Shown here piece by piece: positions 1 to 13,732 of a DNA stretch of 64,000 nt. Position 1 is the first letter of the stretch. Every line of letters begins with the position of its first letter. The position numbers were made by a program, and so were the translations under genes. The notes beneath the pieces are model-generated. The model did no database searches. It was not told the DNA's origin and saw only the letters and a program-made list of their open reading frames with translations. The stretch lies in NCBI GenBank assembly GCA_964035545.1, contig OZ037768.1, positions 17,955,200 to 18,019,199 of the forward strand. Reading direction: 5' to 3'. Source of the DNA: Bugula neritina. Lineage: Eukaryota > Bryozoa > Gymnolaemata > Cheilostomatida > Bugulidae.

Positions 1-516
1 ACTGTATTTTATCCTTAAAGTGCTAAAATAAAAAGATTGCACAACACAACACAAACATATTTTGGAATATCAGAAATCAAAATTTTTTTCAATCATTTTA
101 TGTTTATTCAAATAGACATAACATGAATAAACATACTCGTAGAAACATTGCATATATCAGAAGTAATACTATCAATATATTTTATCTATTGTTGTTAACT
201 GTATTTAATTATTTGGGCACTAAAATAAAAAAAATATATATATACAGCCTAACATAAAAATGTTTTATAATATCAGAAATAAAAAAACATTTAGGTCATG
301 TATATGAAGTATGTGCACTAAAGTATATAATACAGTATATGCATATAGCTAAAATGTAGCTGTCTAAAAGTCGTATGCTTTGTATGCACTATTAAGAAAG
401 TCTGATGAGTAAAGAAAATAATGATGTGTCGGTTATAAATATTGTTCAAAGTCATTATCAAGCAACTGCCCAATACAGAAGATAGTTCTAATAAGTGTAT
501 GTATACAGTATCAGTT
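1..516. other. AT-rich flank downstream of STAND-A
   Basis: I see no credible coding exon here. The stretch is AT-rich and follows the stop codon of the minus-strand STAND-A gene, so it should hold its 3' UTR. A TTTATT near position 105 would read AATAAA on the minus strand, but it lies about 400 bases past the stop and is only a weak polyadenylation candidate. Confidence 0.5.
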
Positions 517-3500
517 TCAGCTCTTTTTCCTCTTCTTGTTGAAACCTTGGTATTCTTCATTATCGACAGCTTTTGTTTCTGTTTGCTCACCGTGCATTAC
601 AACAGGAGAAGTGTGTCCAAGATGCAAATCATCCAATGAGCCAGACACATCTGTGGTGGACTGTTGACCTTGTTCATCATCCATTACTATATCATCATTA
701 TCAGAAGAAGAGCTGGAATTGGTTTCATAATCAGAACAGGTAATGTTAAAACCTCCTCTGCTATCATGCACATCCTACAATAATTGTCATACTTGTAAAC
801 GGCATGTCCCAAGAATTCTAGAGAATAACTTCTCTAATTTAGTAGTATTGTTTGAAATTTTAATCTAAATCATTTGTTCAACACTGACAATGAGCAAATA
901 ACATCACATTTCTCTGTTTTTTATATGCATGTGATTACTTACATGTATTTATGGCTAATAGTCTAATCAAATATTTACATAAAATGCATTTAATGAAAAT
1001 CTGAAAACTAGTTTAACTAAAATCAACTGTGCAAATAATGTCATCACTACAGATGAAAAAAATTGTGATTACATAACACTCTTGAATTATGCTGAACCAA
1101 ATAAAATTATTCAACATTAGAGTTAGTTGTGAGAAACCATGTTCTGTTCACAGAACAGCAGTAACTTTGAGAAACATACTATTGGTCCAAAAATTGCTGG
1201 TTTCAAATTAGTATTAGGTCTGAAATCTAAGAATGAAATATTACATTTGGTAAACTTTGCAGAACAAAATATAAACAACTTCAAAACTAAAAGGGCAGAG
1301 CTACTATACAACAATAACAACTTGTAAATTTTAACCTCCAAGTTTCTCCGAACTTTGTCAATGTACATGGAGGGTACGACATGGAGTTCCAAAACTTTTA
1401 CATAGCGGGTCTTGAGCCTTTTAAATCGTTTTTCACTGGCAGAAATGTTGCAGGCATGAAAATTCTTCATTAAAAGTTTATATGCCTTTTCATAGAACTT
1501 TATGGCAAAAGTTTGATGTTCTACTCTTTCCACTTCACCTAAAACATTGAAATCATAAGCATGCAACCAGACTTCATTTAAACTACCCAAGCAAAATCTT
1601 AACATTAATAGTTAACTCATACAGCTCAGACACCCTTTGCCGTAACGTCAACGGTACCGTCAAATGTCAGCCATTTTTAAAAATGTCCGGGCTGATCAAA
1701 CACTGCTTGATTAAAACAATAACGTCGGGCTCCTATTGGACAGGGAGACATTCGTGTCAACTCCATGGATATAAATGTCCAATGAGGTGCCATAAATCTT
1801 ACCCAATAGTGGAATTCGAGAACTTTAGCCCGGATGTTTTAAAAATGGCTGATATTTGACCTTACGGTCGATGTTACGACAAAGTGTGCCTGAGCTGTTG
1901 GTCTAGATTCCAGAATAACTTAAGAAAACAGTGAACACATACTTGACTTATCCAACACCGACTGACGGATCTCATGGGTGTCGGCAATGTCAACATAAGC
2001 ATAGAAAAGGTTTTGCTTGTTGTAGAGCGATGACACTTCCAATATACGCAAAGCTCTTTTAGACATATCTAAGGACTCCTTTAAATACTGTAAGGCAGTG
2101 CTTTTCAAGCCTTTTTTATTGCTACAAAATTGAATTATAGGCATTGTTGAAACTTGAAATAGTGCAAGCAATCTTTCTTTTACATCTGTCAACTAACACT
2201 TCATAAACAGAAGCTGTTCATTAAAAATAGTTCATTATCATTAAAAATAGTTGCTTGCTTTAATAATTTTTAATATCAAAATTAAGCATTCTCAACAACA
2301 CAATAAACTGTTAAACTTATACTGTAGCTTCTTCATGTGGTGAATGTGCCCAACAACTTTTATCGCGATGGTAACTCTAGGCAGCCGATGGTAACCCTAG
2401 GCAGCCGCACACTAATAATGCAAGTATCCTTATTTCTTAGCACCACAACTATTCTAATGTGAAGTTGCTACAAAATCATTTTTCTTGCCCATTATAAAAT
2501 CTATCAGTGCCGACAAAAACTGAGTGTTGTGTTCATAAAATGATTAGATTGCAAATAAAACTTAACAAAAGAGTAAATGCTTGGAATACTTACACTGTAA
2601 TGCCCCAGCTACGAAACAACATAGCATGGTTTTGGAAATTAGTTGCAGCTGTAATTGTCATGCTCATTTCCATTTGCTTATACCGCTCTGTTACTTGAGC
2701 ACGATACCAGTTCGCTTCCTGATACGACATGATGCGTTTTTCAATATCTTTAAAACAGTTTCCTTCCACAGCTTTGAAAGTAGCCAATTTATATAAAACT
2801 CTGAAATTTCAGGAACATGTCTGACTTGCAGTTTATGCACAAATGGTTCAGCAAGCACTCTTTTTTAATCTCTAAAAGTGCTTGCACTTTCTGCTAACTG
2901 AAATTGTTGCCATTTGTGCTTCAATATGTGACTTATACACCCTTCAAGCATGTTTACTTTGAAAATAACAGCTATAACTGTTAAAGCTACTTTGAGTATA
3001 GACTCATTTCAAATGGATAAAACATTTGCTATAAACTATTTAAAAGCAACCAAATAAAAGTAATGAAAGCACCTATGTCTAATCCACATCAGCACCTGAA
3101 TTCTAAAAATGTGTATTCCTAAGATTGCCAGTGTAAAACAGTGTTGAATGATGAAAAAAATCTCTACTTGAAACTTCATCTCTTCGAACTTAATTTACCA
3201 ACCCATAAATACTAATTATTTTGATTATCAATAGTTACAGGGGTCTGAATTGCTGATTACCATATTTCTATTTTAGAGGTTTTTTTACATTTGATTTTCA
3301 ATTTTAGAATATTTTGGTGAGATAAATAAATCTAATTTTTTTTAATATTTTGCTTCCTAGTTTTGAAAACTTTGATTATCAAAATCTACTAATATGCTTT
3401 GCTATAACATAATTCTTATCGTAGTAAAAGCCTTTATAAATAAGATAAATTATTCGAAACCGACAACTGAAGGCTAGAATAACTTAACAAAGCAATAGTG

Positions 3501-6500
3501 CAATACCATCACTACGTTTCCATGACTTATGCGAATGGATGCTTGTACAGATTAATTTGTAGTTGTCATTTTATTCAATGCAACTGTTTCCAAACATCAG
3601 ATAAAAATCCATTCGAATAATTCCGATGAAAATGTAGTGCATGTCCGAATGCAATTAATTTTTGCTAAAATACAATACTGTAACACTCTGCGTTAATATT
3701 ATTTTTATATACACAGCTTTCAATCTAAATAAAACTAGTATAATAGGAAAACTAAATACTCACAATGGCTGCAGTATAGCTATGTTCAGATCTTTTGTTT
3801 CTGCCGATTCTACATATTTGCGAGCTCTTCTGCAGAGTGCAAGACTTTCTAAAATTGTGCCCATATCACCGGGGTTTCCAAAGTAAGTGCTGTCTGCTTG
3901 CAAAAGCACGATGTGAACAGAAAAATAGTATCGGACCCCTAGCCATTCAGAAGACAATTTGGCCAATTCAAGTGAATTTAAGGCATTTCCTAATGCCTTG
4001 TTTCGCTGTTCTATCAGTTTTGTATCTCGAGAGTTTTTTGTTGAAGATGATAATGTAAGTAATGCACCAGATGCGTAACTGTAAATAGCCTTGCCAAAAC
4101 TGTATAAATCAAAAAATCTGCTAAGAGACTTGGGCTCCTTTAGCTCTTGTTTATCAGTGAGAAAATCCTTAAGTTCGCCCCACATTTTCTCAGCAGTGAG
4201 TAGAATAATATACAAATACCACAGAAGTGATTTACTCACAGGCTCACATTTCTGGTTGAAGGCAGCTTCTTCGATTGTGCTTATTAGCCAGTTGTCAAAG
4301 CGGTCATGAAAGTAATGAAAAAAGAGAAAAATGTGACATATTTCACTGGGCGTCTTTAAAACCGGATTGCCGTCTCCGGTGGAAAATAATAGCTGAAAGC
4401 CTTCTGGCTCTTGAGACATGTACATCAGAGCATTCTTCACATGAGGTTTGATACGCATAAACTGGGTACTGAGAGATTTTAAATTGTAGGCTATTGTTTG
4501 TTGAGGTCTACATAGCACGAAAAAATTTCTACCAGTTGACACCATCTCTTTGACAAAATACATGATATATCTTCGCCTGAACTAAAACATAAAGAAACAT
4601 TTTTTGTTATCAAAATTGCCTAAATATTTGGAAGAATTATAGTGCAAATGCCTTTTATGAAGTTAAAGAAAAAGTTATTCAATCTATGTTGGCATGTACT
4701 AAGCTGATAGAATAGTAAATAAAAGTGAAGTGCAATAAACTGTGTAAGTGAGCTTATAAAGTATGACTGAACTGCTACTGAATATGCTTGGACTTGTGAT
4801 CTATGACCTCAAGCACTAAAATATTATGATCAGACAGATTTAATTAAAATTTGTACACGCCTTGCAGTACTCACGTACAGCAATATTGTTTCAGTTGTTA
4901 TAAAAGGAAAAATTTTAAAGAGGGTTGCAAGTGGGAATAGTAGAAAAGGTTATGGTCTAGATACATATAAATTAGTGTGCATACCAAAACACACTCGCTA
5001 TAGTACGGAGAGCCTTGATCTTCTAAACAACTGTCCATTTTCATCCTGAGAAACTCTAAAACTAGAGGATGATGAGCGTTGACATCTGTGTACTTCTCCT
5101 TTTTTTCTTTTATAGAAGAGGTATGAAATTTCAACCAGAATTGATCAAGAAACTGCCTTTTTATATCTTCAAAAAACTGAGTTCGTGGTTCACTTAAATT
5201 CAAAACCTAAAATTAACAAAAATCAAACGTAATATTCTACACGTCAAACATTTTTGATTTTCATTGAAACTATACCCAATGATGAACATGTTAGTTTCAT
5301 ATTTACTGAACACATTTTTTAATTATTTTCCTTTACAACACTTTTCCATAATTTGTATACACCCAAATTTTTTACAAAACTGGGAATATTCTTTACCTTT
5401 TATGATTGAAATTGATTTTATTTCATTTAATGAACAACATAAAAACGCAAATGCAACAATTTTTAATTCATGGCTCTTGGGGAAAAAAGGCCATGGAGCA
5501 ACACAAAAGAAATAGAGAAATGTACGAAGCCTCACATCATAAAGAGCACTGAGCTGTGCATCTCTGCCAAATAGGGAGAAAGCCAACAAAATCAGATGCT
5601 GTCTCTTTGACAGTTTTTCAAATGCTCTCTGAAGTCCCTCCTTGACGAGGCACTTGACATGTTCAACATCGTCAATAGTTAGACCAGTATTCTCAGCAGT
5701 GACTGAGTAGTCCATATCTGCTGCTTCGCCAACCAGTTTCAGCAGAAAAGGATGTCCATCACACAGCTTCAATATCTCTTCTTTTTTGGTGTAGCCAAAA
5801 GAACTCTAGAGATAAAATTACATAACTGCAATACATTGAATATACTGAAAGATAGAACTGAAAAGAGATATTTGCTGCTACAGCCTTACCCCCCCCCCCT
5901 CCTTCCCTAGACACACTTTGCCGGTACATAGGCCGCGTAACATAAAATGCCAGCCATTTTTAATGTGTTCAAGATGAAGTTCTCAAAGTCCCTTATTGGG
6001 TACAACCTATGACATCACATTGGACATTTAAAATTTATATCAAATGAGTTAACTCGAATGTTTCCTTGTCCAATAGGAGCTCGATGCAACTTTTTTCAAT
6101 CAAGCAGTGTTTGATCCTGACGTACCGTAACATCATAGGGGAAGCGCAGACATTTTTAAAAATGGCTGACACTTGCTTTTACGGCCTACGTCACAGCAAA
6201 GTGTGTCTAGACCTTAGACCCCAAGGGGATATTCTTACAAAGGAAGCTCCGAGAAGTTCCTTAGCAGCCTCGTTGTTTAGCCTTTCCAGGTGAATATCTT
6301 TAGAGTAGCTATTCATTTGTGACTTAATATCCTTCACATCTTCCCCTTCAGTTTTCTCAGTGGTCATTTGAAAATAACTCTGACTGGTAACTATAATCTT
6401 CAGCTACAACACATGCAGTGACTTAGTAAATTAGAATTAGTTTCACCATCTTCTCTCAACAACATCCATAGATGTGCATAGCTCTGCCAAAACATCAAGT

Positions 6501-9500
6501 GTTAAATAAATTTATTCACAAACAGATAGTAAATTGGAGTTTACAGTGCAGAACGCGAACATACCAAAGAAAATACACATTCTATAAACATACAGATAAC
6601 TAGTCAAGAGGTATCTTTACCAGCTAGTAACTTCATTAAAAGCAAATAAACAAGAAATGTCTTTTGTTTACGACTTTATTTACCTAAATACATAAATTTA
6701 AAATTTCTAGCTTTTAAATTTTATAGAATTAACCCTGGAGATGGCTACAGTGGTATCCGAAATATAAGTTTACTTTATGTATTTCAGTAAATAAAACAGC
6801 AAAAATTTTTTTCTTGTGTATCTATTTTTAGAGAAGTATTGTATTATTATAAATATACTCATTAGCCATTTGTTTCAGCCTTCTTTATAATATCCATCCA
6901 GTTTTTCCCAATTCATAAGTTACTGGCAAAATTTTTTTGTTGAGCCAAGTTTTGGACATTATTTTGTAAATTAATAAATTATTAGCAGCTTCAATAAAAG
7001 CTACCCTATATGTGAGAAAGCACACTTTGAAATGTTTATACATTCGTGATGTTTTTAATGTTTCAACATACCTGTACTACTACAGAATATAAACAGAAAG
7101 CAGTTTTTTGAAAATTTTGATAATTATAATGCTTCAACATACCTGTATTTTCTGTTGTTGTGCTGTTATTATGAAGTTGTGTAAAAACTCTAAGGCTTGC
7201 TCTCTGTTAGCAGAAGACATCAAATCAGAAAAGTCGTCAATGAAAATCACGTAACGCTCTAAATAATTCATTACATTTGTGGAAATAATTGTAACACTTG
7301 AAATAAATGATAAACTATGTAGTAGAAAATTAAAGAAAAGAGTTACTTTTTTCATATAATGCATTGACTTCTTTCATTCTAAGCATTGACTAAATTAACA
7401 CCAAGAGGTAACACTTGAAAGATAGGTTCTAGTATATCATGCGCATGTGCTGCAACAACACTGCTGTACCTAATTTAATATTACAAACTTCATATATTTG
7501 AAAAACTGCTTTAGTCCAACATGGGGCGTCAGCTTTGAACCCTTATGCCTTATGGTACCAGAATTTACATGTACTTGGGAAAATGTTTAACCATTGAAAC
7601 CAATAATAAAGTATACAATAGAAGAGTTTTCAGTACTATAGTGATAAAGTTATGTTTACAGCTTTTTATATGTCTGAAAAGCTCAGTATGCTACCAGGTA
7701 TCACACAAACACATGAAGATGAACAGTAATGTGAGTGCAGCAGATCTAACTTCTCCCTTACACAAACAAAGCTCCTGCTACAGACACTGAATATAATATC
7801 ATGTCTATCAGTAACCAATGAATAATAACTAGAAACTAGTTTAAACATTTTTAAACTAGTTCTATAATGAAAAGCTATACTAGCATCTATCACTTTATTT
7901 GGCTTTAATTGAAATATTAAAAAAAAATATTTCAAATGTTGGCATACAAAACGGAATGGCAACAGTTGTGGTTATTTATAAAACTATCATTGAAACAAGA
8001 TTATGGTCCTTTGTTATCAAAAAAAAATTCCCTCCAAAACAGAAAATTTTATTATTTGAATGCTGCCATTATTTTAATGGAATTTGTTTGCAATAATTAA
8101 ATTATTACAATATATTTTTCTAATTACCTTTAAATCTTGTTAAATACAGAAGGAAAGTTCCTATCATATTACTTTCAGTGCCCTGTGGTGGACAGCCTAT
8201 ACAATCAAGGAGACTGGCAGCTAAATCTGAAAGATTGGTCATACCCCTGCAATCAGTATACATTCTTAGTGACTACAGGCAGAAATGTGGAAGACTTGAA
8301 CGAACATCAAATCAACATGAATGTATGTATATAATACGTGTATAAACTAACTTGGCATCCACATATATCGGCACCAGATGCTCATCAAGATATCTTGAGC
8401 CAAAGTGTTTCAGAAGAAAGCTTTTCCCAACACCAGTCATTCCACAAATGTTGATTACTAAAATTTTAGCATGAGTGTTTTAGCAGCCGTGGTCTAAGGG
8501 TTAGAGGTCAGGGGTTTGATTACATAATTTTTACAAAATTTGGTGGGGATTATTGAAACAATGCTGTATATTACCACTGGTGCTTGGACTTAAACCACTG
8601 ACCTTGTATTTACTAGGCCAGCACTCTAACCACTACACCATGGCTGCTCCCTTCTAGGTGACATAAAAAATTTACTTGCCTTAAACGTCACTAATATTTA
8701 CTTAAGTTTTCGGTCAAGTAGACTTGAATATCACCAAAACATTTTTGCATGAGTCACAACTCCAATTGGTCTGCTCTTAATGTGATTTAACTTGCAGCAA
8801 GTTTAGTTCAGCTATGATATATGTCACCCACTAATTTTATGTCAATTAAAACAAACACTTACATTTGAAATCTTGTTTTTTCTGAAAATTCACTAGCTTT
8901 TTCAATTCATCTAGCTCTTGTTGTCGTCCATAGATTTGCTCATTTTTCCGGCAGAAATATTGATCATTCTTAGCAGAAATCTGTACCAAATAACTCATTT
9001 TGTCTCTTACCTGAAGTAACATGCAAAAAATACTCTAAAAACATTTCAAAAACAATCAAAAGTCAGTCCACAGTAGCTAAATAATACGTTAGACGATAAT
9101 TAAAATATTAGTAAAAATAAAATACCAATCTTATTCTTTGTACCGTACAATGGCACTTACTTCAGGTTGAAGGTCGTGAATAACTTTGGGAATAAACTCA
9201 TGCAAGACTTGAACTACTCTTTGGATGTCATCGTTGTAGAGCTTTAAAAGTACTTGAAAGACGTCTTCCCATTTTTCTTGAGAAATCAGCTCAGTATAGT
9301 GGTCTTGGGCCATGGAGAGTCTAAGACACTCAGTTTGAAATTCTTCTACAGCTTTTGAATGCATTTCTATAAAATATTTAATACAATGTAAGCATTAGTG
9401 TCACAAAATGATTGGGCTTCACATTAAAATAAAGACTTAATATAATAGAAATAGTCTAAATTCATCAATGTATATTCCACGGAAGTTAATGAAAGCAGTT

Positions 9501-9990
9501 CTTGTTTCCAAGAACAAAGTGTATACAGCTTTCAGTTCCATAAAGCACATAATTAATAAAATGAGAGACATGTATAAATATGTAAATGACTATGTCTATG
9601 TTGAATTTCAACAAAAAACTGCTATGTTGTACTATTATGAAAAACAATTTTTTCCTAGAACAAAGGCAGGACGATTCTTATAAAACTAGCTGGTGTTGAA
9701 CATCGCAAGCTACAGTAGTTTTTAAAAACATAGTATTGGAGTCTAGAGGCTAAATATGACATTCAAAAATGAAAAATATTAAGACCTGTTGTATTTTTCT
9801 AAAATGGGACAGTCTCATAGGTTCAAAGCAAACAGTGAATACCTCTACTCAGTGCCGAAAACACTTGGCCAATCAAGCGTTTGTAGGATACCAACTTCTC
9901 CAACTTTGGCACAAGCACCAAAGACGTATCACTAGTCTCCATAGTCTCATTGTCTACGTCTGGTTGTTCAAAATCCATACAGCCCGCCAT
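517..9990 (-). CDS. STAND/NB-ARC-like P-loop NTPase (STAND-A)
   Basis: Inferred exons in transcript order: 9990-9843, 9366-9161, 9010-8863, 8457-8352, 7469-7402, 7258-7143, 6403-6239, 5805-5536, 5206-4985, 4581-3764, 2800-2594, 2121-1943, 1571-1336 and 774-517. All junction phases agree and give about 1,048 residues. Residues 1-165 are helical and of no recognised family. A YGR-x2-EL motif precedes Walker A GMTGVGKS (about 173-180). Walker B is VIFIDD (about 229-234). GHPF (about 336-339) sits where NB-ARC proteins have GLPL. The rest is helical, TPR-like in places, ending in an acidic Ser-rich tail with a KKRKK patch that may be a nuclear localisation signal. Its nearest relative is STAND-B at 39659-48048. 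The fold is that of signal-transduction ATPases; ligand and output are unknown. Weakest points: the short fifth exon (68 nt against 134 in STAND-B) and the donor and acceptor of the exon at 1571-1336. Confidence 0.72.
1622..1897. mobile_element. MITE, family M1, copy 1
   Basis: A 276-bp non-coding element lies in an intron of STAND-A. Its ends are inverted: CAGCTCAGACACCCTTTG at the left and the complement of CAGCTCAGGCACACTTTG at the right. The inner flanks also mirror each other around CAGCCATTTTTAAAA. It contains no ORF. A second copy lies at 5907-6210. Confidence 0.8.
3510..3639. mobile_element. Short MITE, family M3, copy 1
   Basis: A 130-bp element in a STAND-A intron has imperfect terminal inverted repeats: CACTACGTTTCCAT at the left and ATGAAAATGTAGTG at the right. 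CGAATGGAT and ATCCATTCG sit just inside the ends. Its core around TGTTTGGAAACAGTTGCAT (minus strand) recurs at about 48976-49114 in a survivin intron. Confidence 0.7.
5907..6210. mobile_element. MITE, family M1, copy 2
   Basis: A 304-bp element has perfect 14-bp ends, CTAGACACACTTTG and CAAAGTGTGTCTAG, and shares CAGCCATTTTTAA and a CTATTGGAC-type core with the copy at 1622. A run of ten or so C residues lies just to its left. It sits in a STAND-A intron only about 28 bases from the exon at 6239-6403. Confidence 0.8.
8482..8648 (-). mobile_element. tRNA-derived SINE-like element
   Basis: Read on the minus strand, the element begins AGCAGCCATGGTGTAGTGGT, which resembles a tRNA start plus a Pol III A box. 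A degenerate B box (GGTCAGTGGTTTAAGTCC) follows about 45 bases later. The other end carries a second, inverted tRNA-like head, AGCAGCCGTGGTCTAAGGGT, so the unit is a head-to-head pair or hairpin. It is in a STAND-A intron beside the Walker A exon. It is not a functional tRNA gene. Confidence 0.65.
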
Positions 9991-10857
9991 CTTTAAAACT
10001 GAAATTTAGTTAGGAAATACTTTTTTTACTTATTTAAATCCCTTTCTTACTACCATTAATTGAATCCATACTATCTACATATATTATATAAAATATTTTT
10101 AGCTATACTTCAGCAAATGGTAATGCATTGAAACATACAAGAAAATAAACTGCAAAAATTGAGATGAATTAAATATACCTTTATAGATAATAAATTCTTA
10201 CATCAGACTCTCCACCATGGCCTTCTAATTGCATGATTAATGCAAAATGCAATGTCTTTTATTTCATAGTCTTATGGATGTGTACATGTGAATAGCCATG
10301 GCGTTTTAGTCCTAGCTAGTATCACATTTTCCTGAAATAGTATTTGAAGGATATTTAAATAAAACATGCACACACCATGCCGTACTGCGGGTGACTCTAT
10401 TATAGATTATAATAAAAATTACAACATTTATATGATTTGTCATTATTTATTAATTATGTTACTAATCTTGACCCTATAAATTCAGCTGCCAATAAATACA
10501 TATTGACTAAGTATTTGTAGAAAAAATTAGGAGGTATAAAGAGCTAAGAGGGAGAAATTTAAAGCAACACCTAGATGAAATATTTTGCAAACTTAACCCT
10601 CATGCTGTAAACACTATTAATCTGGTCACATAATTTTACTTTAATTTAAACACAACTTGATTTAGAACAATTCAAATATTTTTGATATAGCAAAGCAAAA
10701 GATTTAAACAGAAGGTAAAATAAGCTTGCATTCAAATTTTGCAACATGTTTTCGTGTCTGTGATAAATCAATTCATCAATCAAATATGATAAATTGAAAA
10801 CATCACTGATACAGCTGACCAATTATGGGTTATCGTCACTTATTTTCAAATCATAAA
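9991..10857. other. Upstream region of STAND-A, no gene seen
   Basis: AT-rich DNA 5' of the STAND-A start codon, and presumably its promoter. I see no convincing TATA box at a fixed distance and no ORF with family resemblance. Confidence 0.5.
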
Positions 10858-11650
10858 TGATCTGCCAGAAGCTGTAACATGTGGTGTTAGTTTGTATGCT
10901 GATGACATCCTACTTCACTCAGAGGTTAACAATGGCGAAGATAAGAAAACGCCATTCAACACTGATAGGTGCAAAGTTATTACATTTCGCAAAGGGCCAT
11001 CAGCAAATCCAACATACTCCCTCGGTAACACTCTACTTGAATGTGTTGAGCACACCACATATGTTGGCGTAAAAAATGCAATTAAACTTGAAGTTTGAAA
11101 AACATATAACATCAAAAATCAAGAGCGCATCTAAAATTCTCGGCTGTATAAAATACTCCCTGCATGAAGCGACCGAGAGAAGCAAGTTGCTTGCGTATAC
11201 TAGTTTCTGCCGGCCAATCCTTGAATACGGTGATACTCTTTGAGACCCAACTGAGAATAACACTTGCGATGCTATTGAGCATGCACAATCTCAAGCAATT
11301 TCCTTTAATAAAAACATCAGTGATAGGCATGGAATAACTGAAAGTCGAATGTAACTAGAGCTTAAACCACTACAAAAAAGACGAAAGTCACACAGGCTGT
11401 CATTACTGATGAGAACACTCTCGGATGAAACCAGGCACCAGGCCCTTGCCTCAGCATATGATGAGCTGGTTAGCAGTAGAAGCCAGACAGCTATGATCAC
11501 ACGAGCTGCAAACAGAGAAGAACCAACCTCAATATATGCATCGAGTCAGAAATATTGCAACAGCTTCCTTTCGAGCTGCGTGAGGGAGCTTATGCTAGGG
11601 TCAAATAACACTCAACAATAAGCAGCTGTCACTGCTACACTAAATAAACA
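10858..11650 (+). mobile_element. 5'-truncated, decayed CR1/L2-type LINE fragment
   Basis: Plus-strand remnants of a reverse transcriptase. Around 10890-10910 is the catalytic-box relative LYADDILLH. Beyond it are pieces of the thumb region (a YVGV-like segment) and a C-terminal segment at 11409-11621 resembling the tail of the LINE at 12065. Several stops and frameshifts break it. It lies opposite in strand to the other LINEs in the window. Confidence 0.8.
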
Positions 11651-11744
11651 CTGATTAGACACTGAGTTACGAGGTGAGTTACTTTATTTTCATTTTGGCA
11701 GTTATGAAAATTTGATTTAGGTAGAGTTCCACAAAGCCCGCCAC

Positions 11745-12052
11745 TTATAGCAATACTAATACTAATACTGTAATACAGTATTACTAATACTAATAGTTAT
11801 ACTCATACTGAGCTACTTCTACTTATAGCTATAGTCTTACAAGTTATTGTTATAGAGTTAATCATTTAATTTTATACTTGTACTTGGTCGTATAGCAGCA
11901 TAAATACTAATAATAATAGTAGTAGTAATACTAATACTTATAATTATACACTATTACTAATACTAATACTATTAGTATTAGTATAACTAATACTAATAGT
12001 AATAGTAAATCAAAATGTAATACTAATAGTGTTACTATTAGTATTAGTATTT
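11745..12052. repeat. TAA/TAC/TAG-type microsatellite
   Basis: Imperfect runs of ACTAAT, AATAGT and related triplets and hexamers alternate in strand sense and so are partly self-complementary. They abut the 3' end of the LINE at 12065. A similar tract follows that LINE at 13733. Confidence 0.85.
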
Positions 12053-12064
12053 ACATCAACTTAC

Positions 12065-13705
12065 ATCAATGGTGACATGGCGCTAGACCGCCTAGTGGCA
12101 TAAGGGGCGCGCCTCAGTTTTTGGTTGTGATTGAGCAGTAGAGTAATATTTTCAACAGTGTATCAGATTTCATAGGTAGGCATATTGCTTCAGAGAGGGT
12201 GTATTAACCCATTCAGTAATTTGTCATGAGCTTTACTTGTTTTTATGCATTATTTCTTCAGATCACAAATCGTGCGTGGGACAAAACTGTTGTAGGAGTT
12301 GCCAGTTGTGGAGATAGATCTAGGTTCATTTCTGGACTGTGATCTGGTATGAATTGCTCCTTCAGTCTGTTTTATAACTTTTTCATAGGCAGCGCAGAGT
12401 ACGAGATGGGCATCTTCCTTCGCTATAATATTCAGCAGCAGTTTAATTCTGCATTTTGGCATCTTTCACTAAGCAGTTTCAGTCGGAGCTCCTCTCTGGC
12501 TTCGGTAACGCCTCTTCTGCCTTTCAAGTCACTAATCATCCTGATTGCCTGGCTTTGCACCATCTCCAGTTGATCTATTTCTTTCTTTGTCCAGGGATCC
12601 CATGCGCAGGAAGCATACTCCAGATGTGGGAGACACAGAGACTTATATGCTATCAGCCTGGCTCTCGCTGGTGCCCAGTATAGAGCTCTCCTGATCATAC
12701 CAATTTGCTGTCTGGCCTTGCATGTTTTATGTGCTATGTGGTTGTTAAACCTCAAGTTAGATTGCAGAGTCACTCCTAGGTATTTGCAGTGGTCAGTGTG
12801 TTCTAAGGCTATATTGTTCATGGTGTATTCAGGGACTGGTATGCGGGCTTGAAAGGCAATGATTTTACATTTAGTAACATTAAAGCTCATTTCCCATCTG
12901 CCAGCCCACCCAGTTAGCAAATTCAGATTTGCCTGAAATCTCCTTTCATCCTCTGTGTTGTTTACAACTTGGTACATAAGGGTATCATCAGCAAACAGCA
13001 CAACAGAGCAATCAACTTGGCTAGGAAAGTCGTTTATGTACACAAGAAATAGCACGGGGCCTAACACCGATCCCTGTGGAACACCTGATGTCACAAGAAG
13101 AGAGCTAGATTTAGTACCATTGAGAATTACTGATTGTGATCTGTTACATAAAAAGTCATGGATCCAGTCAAGTAGATAACTATCAACTTCTGGAATGGCT
13201 GTCAGTTTTTCCATCAGCAGTGAATGCGGAACACGATCAAAAGCCTTTGATAGGTCGAGAACAGCGGCGTGAACACTTGACTTTTTATCAGTAGCTGATA
13301 TAATCTCATGAAGAGTGGAGCATATTTGAGTTTCGCAAGACAGTCCTTGTCTGAATCTATGCTGCCTTTTATGTAGCCAGCCATCAATCTTACCTAGGAG
13401 GTTTCTGAGCACAATATGCTCAAGCAGCTTACAGGGAATACTTGTTAGGGAGATAGGTCGATAGTTATTTGCGTCATGTTTACTTCCCTTTTTGAAACCG
13501 GTGTAACATGAGCAGTTTTCCATTCAGATGGCAGTTTGCCATGTTTGAGGGATTTGTTGAAGATGTGAGTCAAACAACCTGCGGTCTGTTCGATGTCCAG
13601 AGTTAGGTCTTCCTTCTTTAATCCATCGGGACCTGGGGCTTTTCCTGGCTTCAGGTTGTGTAGCAGCTTAATTACTCCGTGTGCATTTATCTCTCCTTTG
13701 CATTA
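12065..13705 (-). mobile_element. CR1/L2-type LINE, 5'-truncated, broken RT
   Basis: The longest frame (13523-12432, 363 codons) has RT motifs NNYRPISLTSIP, VLDLSKAFDRVPH, SGVPQGSVLGP and FADD. A frameshift near 13490 separates it from the upstream APGPDGLKKEDL segment, and another near 12450 separates it from the C-terminal part at 12462-12250. The 5' half (ORF1, endonuclease) is missing, as is usual for truncated target-primed copies. A GAGGCGC-type motif near 12090-12115 in the 3' UTR resembles those of the other two minus-strand LINEs. TAA/TAC microsatellite lies on both sides. Confidence 0.9.
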
Positions 13706-13732
13706 GTTAAACTTATATAACAATACAGCTAT

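Noticed and set aside
517-9990. ORC-type AAA+ protein as the identity of STAND-A and STAND-B
   Set aside because: Walker A could fit, but the GHPF box at the GLPL position, the overall length near 1,000 residues and the long helical C-terminal half fit STAND/NB-ARC better. HHpred would decide.
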